A stretch of DNA of 64,000 nucleotides from Tethya wilhelma (GCA_964030475.1 CAXIPT010000004.1:204155-268154), one strand, 5' to 3'; numbered from the stretch's first letter, positions 49,756 through 62,000 are shown. Notes: generated from the letters alone by a model not told the origin. Program-made: numbers and translations.

Positions 49756-51059
49756 ATGGACATGTCTGTAAAACCAGTTCCAGTGCCCAGGGGGCCTTCA
49801 GGTGTTGCTACCACACAGGGATATATTATGGTAAGATATTCCAGTTTAAAAGCCCATGGCAGTGTGAAAGGTCGTTCCTCACAAAGTGATGTGTGACTGT
49901 GACTGTCATATTGAATGTTTGTGTGGAAGACATGTAAAGTTTCTTGAGAATCAGTGTTGTACATCTTCAGTAAATGAAACAGTTTTCAATCACTACAAAC
50001 ACATACATACACACACACACACACACACGCACATACACATACTCACACACATACACAAATGCGCACACACACACACAGCCTCAACGAAGTGAGCCTCCTT
50101 ACGCTAACTTGCAGCAGCAGCAGCAACAAGCTCCGCCCATCAATCCCCACCCATTTTCTCCTAACGGAGGCATGCCACCCCAGGATGTAAGTTTGGTCAT
50201 TAGGTGTTAATATTTAGTGCTGAGCTATTGATAACAGATTGTCCATTTCATTGGTCCATTTGGGTTAATATCTCAGTCTAGGAAGGTCGTATGAAGCTGG
50301 GACTTGCACCATTGTGATCAGCTCAAAGAGATCTTTCAAACGATATCTATTTTAATATAGGTTTGATTTTGACCCAAACTCACTAAAAATGTGTGGACTA
50401 TAGTCAGGGGATTTTATCAAAATTTGCCATTTTGGCTTTCGAAACAAAACTTAACAAAATAGATATCATTTTAAAGCTCTCTTTGAGCTGATCACAATGG
50501 TGCTAGTCCCAGCTTCATATGACCTTCCTAGATTGAAATATGAACCAATTGTATTTGAAGCTTCACTACACACAATGTCTTTCATTTTCTTCCCAGCACA
50601 CTTATGATCTTCCAAACTTTAGCAATGGTACAAATGCAGGGGGCGGAGCTGTTGTTGCCCCAAACCCTACCTACTCATCAAGCGGAGCTGGTATGAGGGT
50701 CAATCCAAACCCAGCGTACGAGAGGACCTCGACACAAGGAGAACAGAGACTGCAACAGGAGATCCATCTGCTGAGGATGTCAGTGAATGACAAGGATGCT
50801 CAGCTGGAGAAGGTAAAGGGTCGTCAGGTGTATTACCTCTGACATGTCGACATCAATCTTATGAGCATTATGCAACAAGACTAATTTTTCTTTCTCTCTC
50901 CCTGTTTTATGATCTTAAGAAGCTAGCTTGGTTTACTACAGGTGGATTGATTCCACTAGGTTTTTTTAGTTGGAAAAATTATTTACAGTGAACTAGCTAG
51001 TTTTTAATTTTTGCTTTTTACTCTATGTACTAGCTCTTTTGTTTTCCTGTTAAAGAGCG

Positions 51060-51120
<61 letters not shown>

Positions 51121-52170
51121 ACACTTATGATGTATGTCTATAGATCAAGAGAGACCTGGACTTCTCCCACGGTCATATCAAACAGCTCAATGTCCTCCTG
51201 GCGGAGAAGAAGGAGGAGATATTGAAGTACCAGGAGAGGATCTCCGACATGCAGACAGACATGGCCAACCTCCGGGACCAGGCCGGGAGGATGCAGGTAG
51301 GTGTGTATGTATGTTTGTATGTGCCGTAGATTGGGAAAGTTTTACGGTTAAAATTTTTCGCCATGCACGCGAGTGGCGAAAATTAAATGCGTGAAAATGT
51401 AAAAGTAAAAATGTATGGCGATCTTTACCAATTGGTCGGAAGTGGCGAAAATTAAACAAGTGAAAATTTATAGCAGTGAAAAATTTCCCGATCTACAGTA
51501 TGTGTGTGTGTGTGTATTTGAGTCTCACAGGTTGACCTGTACTACAGTTGCAGCTATATTACTTTCATATGAAAAAATGTATACATTAAATTTTTGTTGC
51601 TAATATTCTGTAGCAATGACAGTTGCAATATTATGACAATGTGTTATTGCTAATGCCCTCAGGCCATGCCGTCTCACAATGAAGACTCTCTGAAGACGCA
51701 GGTGGCTCACTTGAACAGACAAATCAGTGACCTCCGTCAGCAAACGAGCGCTTTATCACGTGAGAACCAGCACCTCCGCCAACAGCTGAGTGCCACGCCC
51801 CCTCCCCAGCCTGCCATGAGACCACTTCGAGCCAGCACTGATGTGGGAGGTCATGAGGCAATAGCACTCAGACAACAGGTGATTAGTCTACAAGGTTGGA
51901 ATTAATTAATTGTTGTAACAATTGTTAATTAACGAACACTAATTGATCCCTCCCACTATTATTAATTGAATGCGTACTAGTTAGTTGTCATTATATGAGT
52001 ACTTGTAATCTTAACTAATTGGCCACACCCACTATTGCATTAAGCCACAGCCAAATTAATTACATATAGGTGGAGCAACTGCGTGGTGAAAAGACATCCA
52101 CTCAACAAGAGATGGACATGCTCAGACATCAGGTAATGTGTTATAGTGACACCTCAGCAGAAAACATGGT

Positions 52171-52216
<46 letters not shown>

Positions 52217-52377
52217 GTGACGACTTACAAAGAAGACTTCCTGTCAGAAAGGAAGGACAGAGAGAGAGCTATGGAGAGAGTACAACAGTTCAGAGAAGAG
52301 AACGACAGCTTGAAGCAAGCGATATCTTTACTGGTATAGCTGATAGAAATTTTTGTACTCATACAGACATACACACA

Positions 52378-52416
<39 letters not shown>

Positions 52417-52509
52417 ACACACACACACACACAGGCTAGAGACCACAATATTCGTCTTGATGCATATGGATTAGGGGGTGGAGTCAATATTGGACAGAAT
52501 CAATTTTAA
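49756..52509 (+). CDS. TNIP/ABIN-like UBAN coiled-coil protein without zinc finger (340 aa)
   Basis: Exons 49756-49830, 50079-50186, 50597-50812, 51144-51296, 51663-51878, 52070-52132, 52217-52333 and 52435-52509 close in phase to 340 residues. The first ~100 residues are Pro/Asn/Gln-rich, followed by coiled coil. Residues 278-316 start VTTYKEDFLSERKDRERA, a UBAN motif with Y281, D284, F285, E288, R289, R292 and E293 all kept, closest to TNIP (YEEDF..ERSDRER). A 24-residue tail with no finger ends the protein. A further exon at 49580-49640 is open in the same frame (TSAVPTESQEIVLKQAQLFE) with good borders but no in-frame ATG, so translation probably starts at 49756 or another upstream exon exists. 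It is a tandem neighbour of the NEMO-like gene. Intron 2 holds a family 1 MITE, intron 4 a second MITE. Likely role: ubiquitin-binding modulator of NF-kB signalling, by family. Confidence 0.82.
50268..50540. mobile_element. Palindromic MITE, family 1
   Basis: TATCTCAGTCTAGGAAGGTC at the left and the inverse at the right, with GACTATAGTCAGG at the centre. This is the intact version of the site that is interrupted at 20605. It lies in intron 2 of the TNIP-like gene. Confidence 0.85.
51063..51117. repeat. (CT)n tract before exon 4 of the TNIP-like gene
   Basis: A long CT tract, ~25 bp before the TATAG acceptor at 51143. Similar tracts lie at 52174-52214 and 63644-63686. Confidence 0.85.
51323..51500. 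mobile_element. Palindromic MITE, family 3 variant (CCGTAGATTGGGAAA ends)
   Basis: The ends CCGTAGATTGGGAAAGTTTT and AAAAATTTCCCGATCTACAG are inverted, and GGCGAAAATTAAA recurs in the middle. It resembles 57598-57809 in its GGGAAA/TTTCCC ends. It lies in intron 4 of the TNIP-like gene. Confidence 0.7.
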
Positions 52510-53297
52510 GTTTAACTTGCATGCTTCGTTTTGTACATTTTAGTTACAATTATAGTAATCATTTTATGTGTGCATGTTGTTCATGCATGTTGTTCATGTA
52601 TCTTTGTGATGTTACAATTATTAATGATTATTATTCTGCTGTGGCTTCTTGCGTTGGGCATGCACGAACATTTCCTTCGAGAAGTAGTTTTATTGAGGGA
52701 GCTTTGTTATCAGTATATAAAATTTATATTAAATAAGTCTTAATAACTGCATGACCCCTTGCATTGAATGCATGTGGTCTATGAATATAATTTCATGCAT
52801 GACGACACATTGTCATTATACAAATATTGGGATAACATATTGGCCATTATTTAAATGTTCATTTTTTCTCTCGAACAACATTAATAATTAAGACTCATAA
52901 TATTATAATATAAATTTACAAATCGGGCCCTCCCCTAATAATATTCTTTCTTATTCTCGTGATATTTTTTTAGAGTCTTATGAACAATATCATAAGGCTA
53001 CATTGATTTGCTGGCATTAGAGGTTATAATTAAATGTATTCAAGTAGCAATTTACCAATGATAAGAGTGTTATGAGTGACCCATATTTTTCAGAATTGTA
53101 TATACCCACTATAATATTATAATTATATAGACACACTATACAAGCTTGTTACACATTATAATAAAACAATAATAACTAATAACACAGTGTCACCAGTAAA
53201 GGTAAAGAAAGGCCCTGTCACATAATTATTTTCAAAATGTATGTTTTTTTTAATTATCTCTATATATAATAATGTACAACTTAGCATATAGTACAGT
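52510..53297. other. Convergent AT-rich intergenic region
   Basis: 3' flanks of the TNIP-like gene (+) and the kelch gene (-). No gene, only AT-rich sequence. Confidence 0.5.
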
Positions 53298-54651
53298 TTA
53301 TTCAACTTTGCAGCTTAATTTTTGGACGTCCACCAGGTCCCACCACTCCCCAGGTGCAGACAACTCTACATGAGGAGAAAGAGACTGGGCAACATGAACA
53401 GGCAGTAAAATGATAGGAACTTACTAAATCTCAAAATGGTGGTTGCTGATATCCGTGTTGAAGTCTTCCAGTCATCACACCCTCCAAACATAATGACCTC
53501 CACTAGTCCTGGTCCCAAGGTAGTGGCAGTGATAGAGTGGACAGATCTTGTAGTCTGTACATCATCAGGTAGTGTGAGCTACAAAGAATGGAACGTGGAT
53601 ATATGACTATTTTAATATAATGTTAGTAAAATCAATATTATCAGCTTAATTAACCTCACCTTCTTCCACTTGCTGTCTGTCAAATCAAACAGCCAGCAGT
53701 CCTTCAGTACATTGTCATCAATGTCCGCCCCACCTGATATGAGTAGCTGGGGGTGCTCCCCACCATGGCCTAAACAACAAGCAGCATGTGCATGTCTTCC
53801 CACTGGCCATGACTCCCCCACCCTCGGCTCAATCTTAGTCCAATGCTGTAGTACAGGAAGGAGAGTGGGACAGCAATTGACATCAAAGTTCAGTTTTCAA
53901 CTCTATAGTCATACCATATTAGTGAAATTAATGATGTAGAGATCATTGACTAATCTATATCCTGGTTGGACACCACCAAAGACCACTGCCCTGTTCCCAT
54001 CCACAGCAGTGAATGAGAATGAACTACAGGGAGGAGGTCTGGACCCAGTCATGAGAGGAGATGACCAGGTACCTGGAGACAATGTATACTTTATCATAAA
54101 AAAATTGGTTAAAAATATATTGTTATTAATTTACCATCCCTAATGTTAAAGATGTGGAATTCATTGGTCAATCCTCTTCCATCCTTTACGATCTTATTCT
54201 CAACAAATGAAGCTCCTGGCTGGGTGGGAGATGTGGGGATCCCTAGACCACCAAATAATGCCAACTTATTGTGATCCAATGCAACCATCTCAGCGTGTTC
54301 TTTCTTCATGGGTCCAATATCTGAAGTGAGAAGCTTCCACTCCAGTGTAGAGGTATCCAACTGGCTGAGAGTACCAATGAATGATGAGCCAAGTCCATCA
54401 CTGCCACCATAGGTGTAAAGTATATTCTTGATCGAAGCACAAGCGCCACAAATTATTCGTAGTGACTGTGGTGGTACTCCAGTTGTTTGTCTCTGGGACC
54501 ATGTCTTGGAGGAACAGTCAAAGATCTCTAACTTGTCGTCCGAGTCGTCTTCCGACCATCCACAACAAACGTAGACCTTGTCTCCATTACAACAGCTGTA
54601 GTGTCCAGCTCTAGGTGATGGTTCATAAAGAGGAGTATCAGATTTTGCCAT
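53298..54651 (-). CDS. Kelch-repeat protein (360 aa), kinase-less paralogue
   Basis: Exons 54135-54651, 53915-54072, 53660-53845, 53425-53578 and 53298-53365 close to 360 residues. Kelch-type blades are visible as LALFGGLG, AVVFGGVQPGYRLVNDLYII, QLLISGGADIDDNVLKDCWLF and VIMFGGS..W. Exon sizes 158/186/154 are identical to those of the neighbouring kelch-kinase, and the start MAKSDTPLYEPSPRAGHYSC matches MAAKSDTPLYEPSPRWGHYS there. The last exon keeps only the EWWDLVDV segment before a stop, so the coiled coil and kinase have been lost. A substrate-binding or competing partner of the kinase is an inference. It starts only ~245 bp downstream of the kinase stop codon. Confidence 0.85.
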
Positions 54652-54895
54652 ATCAGCCCCACCCTTTCTTTTTACACCGCAATAAATTGCATGCAGGATT
54701 GACGTGACGCATGCGCGCACATTTACATCACAATTTATGCATGACGTTGCACAATGCATGTACGTACGTACGTACATATAGTACATGTCACGTCAGGATC
54801 TAGGAGCGCATCATGCTCCTGACATTATTAACAGGAGAATTTATAATAACAAATTAAATTGTAAATAAACATCAGTCAAAAATCATTATTATTAT

Positions 54896-55876
54896 TCAAT
54901 CCACATGTACAGCGATAACACTCATCCCCAGTTTGTTGAGTTGAGTCAACATTGCACCAATGTCTTGAAGTTTGAGAGGAAACCTAGAGCTGAGCTCTTT
55001 CATCATTGTGTTCAGTTCCATGGTGCTTGGTCTTGCCTTGCTGTCATCTTGAAGGCACTGGTGAATGAGAGGATAGAGATAGTGCTGCTCTCCAATCTTA
55101 GACATCCACTGCCTGCGTTTGTAGAGCTCAGATTCTCCTTTGACTGCGACTGGTTCAGGAACCCTTTGCCACGAGAAGTTTGGAAACTGTTGAAGAGCGA
55201 CAAACAAAGCTAGTACTCCAAACGAAAAGACGTCCAACTTTAGATTGTACTCTGGTTTGTCTTGAAGAGCCTCTGGAGGCATGTAGCCAATCGTGCCAGG
55301 AAGAGTGGACAGTTCTTGTGAGTGTCGAGCTTCAACTATCCTAGAAACGCCGAGGTCGGCTATCTTTGCTCGTAGGTTTGAAGTGAGAAGGATGTTGCCT
55401 GCTGTCAGATCACGATGAAGGATCGATCGGTTGTGGAGATAAAGAAGACCATAGGTCACATCGACAAGAATGGAAAACCTGATCGAAAGAGGGATGAAGT
55501 ATTTACCACCCTCACATCTTTCCAAACACTTTTGTAGATCCATTGGCAGACGCTCCATGACAAGAGTGAGATCATACTTGTCTCGGCCATATCGTACCCC
55601 CATGAACTGTACGATGTTAGGATGTCGAATCTTACTCATCAGAATGCACTCCCGACGAAACTTTTCCTCAATGCCTCTTCTTTGCAGCCCTTGTACATCG
55701 TAGTGCTGTGCAGGGATGAGGATGTCTTGAACTCGTTTAGCGATGCACTGAATCCCGTCTATTTCAACAGCATAGACAGTTCCATAGCAACCAGATCCAA
55801 CTTTCCTACTAGCAGGTAGGGGGTCTTGAAAGTGAAGTCTGTAGGGAGCTAGTTCATCAGCAGCAGTAGCCTAGGT

Positions 55877-55927
<51 letters not shown>

Positions 55928-58832
55928 TGAACACATACACACACACATTACTTTGACATGAAAACACACCTGTTCTCTAATCCTCTGCTCGAGATCATGT
56001 GCTCTCTCTTCAGTTTCCAGTCGTCTTCTCTCACTCTCCTCCACTGACTGGCGCAACTCATGGATGGTAGTCTCAGACTCTCTTCTGGCTTCTTCAGCGA
56101 ATCTTTCAACTTGTTGTTTCTCCTGCAGAGCCTGCTGTTTCTCCTGAGTGGCAACAAGGAGCTGTCTATCAGCTTGTTGCTTTTCCTGTAATAATATTAT
56201 AGTTTTAAAACATACAGGTATGGTATATTCAATAGTGAACAATACCTTTCTAGTTTCTTCCAGTGTGTGGAGTAAGGTTTGATTAGTAGTTTCNTTCTTT
56301 GCAGCCCTTGTACATCGTAGTGCTGTGCAGGGATGAGGATGTCTTGAACTCGTTTAGCGATGCACTGAATCCCGTCTATTTCAACAGCATAGACAGTTCC
56401 ATAGCAACCAGATCCAACTTTCCTACTAGCAGGTAGGGGGTCTTGAAAGTGAAGTCTGTAGGGAGCTAGTTCATCAGCAGCAGTAGTCTGGGTGAAGAGA
56501 GAGAGAGATGAACACACACACACACACACACACACACATTACTTTGACATGGAAACACACCTGCTGTTCTCCAATCCTCTGCTCAAGATCACGTGCTCTC
56601 TCTTCAGTTTCTAGTCGTCTTCTCTCACTCTCCTCCACTGACTGGCGCAACTCATGGATGGTAGTCTCAGACTCTCTTCTAGCTACTTCAGCTAGCTCTG
56701 CTCGTCTTTCAGCCTGTTGCTTTTCCTGTAATAATATAATAGTTTTAAAAAACATACAGGTATGATATATTCAATAGTAAACAATACCTTTCTAATTTCT
56801 TCCAGTGTGTGGAGTAAGGTTTGAACAGTAGTTTCAGCCTCTCTTGTTGCTGACTCAGCTCTTTCTGCTCGTCTCTCAGCATCTCTCACTCTCTGTAGTG
56901 AGAGAATTAGAACATCAAACAATTAATGGAACAATATTAACAGTTGCCGTGAGATGTACCACTATCACTGGAACTGTCAACTAACCACAACACACACTAC
57001 ACTCACTGATAATAGTATGTGTGCTCATGCACAGCATGTGGACCTACAGTCTGTTGTCAGACCACCTTCAATGTATGATCATCAGAGGTGGGGAATTGTC
57101 AGTGGAGATGGTTACATCTCTCTATTTCCCCCTGGCTATTGCCCACCCCTCTAATAATCATGTGACAATGGTCTTGACAACAGACTAGTCACATGATACA
57201 TACTGTTATCATGACAAGCACAGCTAAAGGTGGTTTACCTCATCTTTGGTAGAGGCAGTGACAGTAGAGTGTTGAGCTGGTACTGGTCTGAACTCCACTT
57301 CTATTTCTCTCTGTCTGTTGTTAACCACGTCCACTAGGTCCCACCACTCCCTAGAGAACTCTACATGAGGAGAAAGAGAGGACAAACAATGAACAGGCAG
57401 CAAAATGATAGGTCTAACATGGACTTACTAAATCTCAAAATGGTGGTTGCTGATATCACTGTCTTATTCTTCCAGTCATCACTCCCTCCAAACATAATGA
57501 CCTCCACTAGTCCTGGTCCCAAGGTAGTGGCAGTGATAGAGTGGAGGCATCTTGTAGTTTGTACATCATCAGGTAGTGTGAGCTGTGAAGAATCATGTAC
57601 CGTATAGCGGGAAAGTTTCACAGTGTCAAACTTTCGCGGAAGTCTCTAGTCAAACATTTTTGCAGTTTAACTTTCGCGGATGAGCTGTGCGCAAGCCCAT
57701 ACGTATAATACATTTCGAAAATTTTTGCGGATAAAAACTTTCACGGATGGATCGCGATCCGCGAAAACTGCGAAAGTTAAACCCCGCGAAACTTTCCCGC
57801 TATACGGTATAACATTACTTACAGTATTTAATTTTAACCTCACCTTCTTCCACTTCCTGGATGTCAATTCAAACAGCCAACAGTCTTTCAGTACATTGAG
57901 ATCATTGTCTAGCCCACCTGATATGAGTAGCTGGGGGTGCTCCCCACCATGGCCTAAACAACAAGCAGCATGTAGATCTCTTTCCACTGGCCATGACTCC
58001 CCCACCCTTGGCTCAATCTTAGTCCAATGCTGTAGTACAGGAAGGAGAGTGGGACAGCAATTGAAATCAAAGTTCAGTTTGCAACTCTATAGTCATACCA
58101 TATTAGTGAAATCAATGATGTAGACATCATTGACTCTTTCATGTCCTGGTTGGTAACCACCAAAGACCACTGCCCTGTTCCCATCCACAGCAGTGAATGA
58201 GAATGCAGCACAGGGAGGAGGTCTGGACCCAGTCATGAGAGGAGATGACCAGGTACCTGGAGACAATGTACACATAGGCTTACAATAATTTATGATTAAT
58301 ATTAGTTAATTGACATACCATCACTGATGTTGAAGATGTGGAATTCATTGGTACGTCCTCTTCCGTCAGTTTCACTCCCGCCCTCAACAAATGAAGCTCC
58401 TGGCTGGGTGGGAGATGTGGGGATCCCATAACCACCAAACAATGCCAACTTATTGTGATTCAATGCAACCATCCCAGCCAAAGTTTTCTTCATGGGTCCG
58501 ATATCTGAAGTGAGAAGCTTCCACTCCATTGCAGAGGTATCCAACTGGCTGAGAGTACCAGTGAATGGTGAGTCATCACCACCAAAGCCACCATAGGTAT
58601 ATAGGTTACAATTGATAGTAGCACACGTACCATAAACCACTCCTGGTGGTGGTGCTCCAATTGTTGGTCTCTGGGACCATGTCTTGGAGGGACAGTCAAA
58701 GATCTCTAACTTGTCATCAGAGTCGCCTTCATCATCTCCACACCAAATATAGAGATTGTTTCCAATATAACAGCTGTAGTGTCCCCATCTAGGTGATGGT
58801 TCATAAAGAGGAGTATCAGATTTGGCGGCCAT
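54896..58832 (-). CDS. Kelch - coiled coil - protein kinase (TKL/TK-like), ~809 aa
   Basis: Exons 58319-58832, 58099-58256, 57844-58029, 57429-57582, 57239-57360, 56788-56892, 55970-56185 and 54896-55870 close to 809 residues. Residues 1-378 are kelch blades, 379-485 a charged coiled coil with repeated ETTIHELRQSVEESERRRLE, 486-809 a protein kinase. Kinase landmarks: glycine loop GSGCYGTVYAVE, CIAKR lysine, HRDLTAGNILL catalytic loop, DLGVSR in place of DFG, GTIGYMPPEA and DVFSFGVLAL. All catalytic residues (K, D, N, D) are present, so it should be active; the HRDLTAGN loop suggests tyrosine-kinase-like grouping. No signal peptide or membrane segment, so cytosolic. The coiled coil and kinase exon are partly duplicated around N 56294 (separate entry). 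A kelch domain ahead of a kinase is an unusual architecture in the better-known animals. Confidence 0.85.
56246..56725 (-). pseudogene. Partial duplicate of kinase and coiled-coil exons around N 56294
   Basis: 56246-56293 repeats the start of exon 56788-56892 and stops at the N. 56295-56487 repeats the 5' part of the kinase exon (55678-55870), and 56561-56725 is a shorter version (55 codons) of the 72-codon coiled-coil exon 55970-56185. The order is explained by two overlapping contigs, one per haplotype, joined at the N. The 17-codon length difference would then be an allelic coiled-coil repeat polymorphism. Confidence 0.75.
57598..57809. mobile_element. Palindromic MITE, family 3 (TACCGTATAGCGGGAAAGTT ends)
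   Basis: The left end TACCGTATAGCGGGAAAGTT and its exact inverse at the right bound 212 bp. Internal CGCGGA/GCGAAAGTTAAA motifs are also inverted. The TA ends suit a TA-targeting element. It lies in an intron of the kelch-kinase gene and has no ORF. Confidence 0.85.
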
Positions 58833-59025
58833 ATCAGCCCTACCCTTCTTCAACCTTCCCAAATCACGTGACTTTGAATTAGGTCCCGCGGCCCGCGCCC
58901 GATCCTGCATACCTGCACGTACGTGCGCGTGCGTAGAACATGAACTTTGAAGATCATCATCAGTTCAACAAGAAACTGCCCATGACATTGTTTACTGTAG
59001 AAAACAACAACTTAATAAATTTTTA
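58833..59025. promoter_or_regulatory. Promoter region of the kelch-kinase gene
   Basis: Under 200 bp separate the kelch-kinase ATG from the HGSNAT stop on the same strand. A TCACGTGA E-box lies near 58864 in GC-rich DNA. Confidence 0.4.
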
Positions 59026-62000
59026 TCATATTTTGACAAAGAATCCAATCCAGTACCAGTAATACGCTATGAGAAGCCATACAGATGTACCAATGAGGTT
59101 TGCTGACAACAGCTTGAGGTGGGAGTCGTGTTGCCGTGGAAACGAAAATGGGAAATAGTCCTCCAATATCTCGTGGCCCATGTAGACAATGATGGAGTTC
59201 ATGCCTTGAGGGGAGGAGGAGAAAAGAAAGAGAATGAGGTTATGGATTTTCTAAGCTAAACCAAATGGAATAAATCCAGCCTCATACACACATAATTATA
59301 TACACAATCTAATATCTAATGTTATTAAGTCAATAGTGCCCGTGATATAAGTAATTTACATCCCTAGGCATTTTTACCATGGCTACATTTATGCTCGTTG
59401 CTAGAGATTTCTAAGACACTTATCAACAAGGGTTCATGCTTAGTAACAAACCTTTGTCAAGACAAATTCAGTGCATCTTGAATCAGTTGTATAGTATGGC
59501 AACTTCGCCAACTTCTGAACTCGTAACTATTTCTCCTTCATTGCTAGAAAGCATACTCAGCTCAGTTTAGCTTGGGAATGAAAGAATGAACTAGTAGCTT
59601 CTTTAAATCTCTAAAACCACCGCTCTCTGACCTGGCCTGCTCCCTGACAACGAAGCAAGCCTTGGTTCAAGAAATCAACCTGGCCCCTCCTCTTTAGTGA
59701 CCCACCCCTTTGCAGTCATCGTCATGCAGTAAAGCAGCTCCGCCCCATGTCAAGCTAAGCCACCAAGAAACTTGAAGAAAGAAGAGACGTTTTAAAACGC
59801 TGAATGATCAAGAGTTGGAGGCCCTGTCTAAACCATTTGTGCGAAAAAACATTGAAAATCTATTATGAACTGTTCATTTTTAGCCTCTTGTGCAATCTTG
59901 CCTGAATCAATTGTGGTTAGTGCAATATGAGTTTGTGGTTAGTACAATATGAAAATAATTTACTTAGTAACAACATAGAAACGGGATGTAATTATTATTA
60001 TTATCATTATTAATGTATTTTCATTATTAAAGACTTTGAATGGTCTGGTAGTAGAAGATAAAATTCCATCTCCCAGTACTTACTTAGGAACATACACCAA
60101 GAACAGATAGAGAGCTAGAAGTACTAGCCTCGTACCCAGTGCATGCATTGTATTGCCAGGGTGCCAAGGGTTAGGCACATTGGTGCATTTTATTTCAATA
60201 CATTTAGAATAGCTATAATGCTTCATGCACTTCATACCATGCACTAACCAGGATATATGAAAGGTGCTCCATTCCACCATTTGATGACGTCAATGAAGAG
60301 ATAGAAGAGAGCCAGAACAACACACCCACTACCAGCCATCACTAGGATGAATGACAGAGACCTGACAGGGAGGGGGAGGTGCACAGGGTGGGCATTAATT
60401 AGAACACATTCCTCTCCACACTGATGTACATACCACAGGTTCTTGTTGATAGGGATCACCCCCCTATCCTTCTGACCCTCACACAACACAGCTCCCAGCA
60501 GACCCTGGGGGAATGGCAACATTATAGCTAGTTTGACAGCACATTGCTAGCTACATGCAGCTAGTTCAGCATAGGCCATGTCTTGACAGGATACTCAGAA
60601 CAGGGTGCATTTTTTCAAGAAAAACAAACTTACAGATTTGCTAAAATTAACGAAACAATATTATACCAGTCAAACCAGTCTTACCAGTATTGCTCCCCAT
60701 AAAACCAGTCTGGCAAGAATAGCGATGTGTCTTCCTCTGAAAGAGGTCAAAGTTCGTCCAGCTTGTACACCAAGGAAACAAATGACGATGGAATTTAAAC
60801 TTCCAAGACCTCCTTCGGGGTCAAAGTGCACAGCAGTGGAGTTAATCTGGTACAATTTCTGTGATATACACAATATCAGGAATTGGAGATACAGAGAGAG
60901 ATAAGAAACTAAGCACCATTGCAATTCATTTATTTGCATAAGAAAAATGATTGTGACTGGAAATTAAACTTCACAGAAATTATTTCTGTCTATTCTCAAA
61001 TACTAGCACACTATTGAGTGATATATATCTCTGCTGTGATTTAGAGTACCTTGGCTGTGCATCCACCATAGGTGTGGCTAATACCAAAGATACGTCTGTC
61101 AATATAGCCTGCTGCCCCTCCAGTGCAGTTGCTATAGTTACCATCCTCAGCTATACCACCAGGACCAAGATAACCCCTGAGGGGAGAGGGGGAGAGTTGC
61201 AGGTCAAGATTATTTATTGTCCTGTAGGACAACTATATCTTAGGTCACACACACACACTGACCTGGGACATCCTGGTACAGCCATTGTGAAGGTGAGACT
61301 CAACCAGATAAACTCACAGAGCAGAATGAGAAGCCATTGGACCCAGTTGGTAGTGATGTCTCTAAAGTGTTTCCAGAATGGGACACGAGACACAAACTGA
61401 TTCCAAAATCCCAGTTCCACCTGATGAGAGAAACAAACACACAGTCAAAGTAGAAACATGAATTGTGGCAATTACAGATGATAACACACTGCAATTCTTC
61501 GTTCAAGATCAGTAATCCCCGAAAATTTGCAAACCCAATAAAATTTCCCGCTTTACATTCAATGCACAATGCTCTCACCTTGTACAGCTCCACTGTCAGT
61601 AGCTCTGTGAGAGCCACTACGAAATAGGAGATGGAGAATCTTTGAAGGACCCCAGGAATCCTCCAGTGAGTCAGGGAGCCATCTGGAGANGCGATGTGTC
61701 TTCCTCTGAAAGAGGTCAAAGTTCGTCCAGCTTGTACACCAAGGAAACAAATGACGATGGAATTTAAACTTCCAAGACCTCCTTCGGGGTCAAAGTGCAC
61801 AGCAGTGGAGTTAATCTGGTACAATTTCTGTGATATACACAATATCAGGAATTGGAGATACAGAGAGAGATAAGAAACTAAGCACCATTGCAATTCATTT
61901 ATTTGCATAAGAAAAATGATTGTGACTGGAAATTAAACTTCACAGAAATTATTTCTGTCTATTCTCAAATACTAGCACACTATTGAGTGATATATATCTC

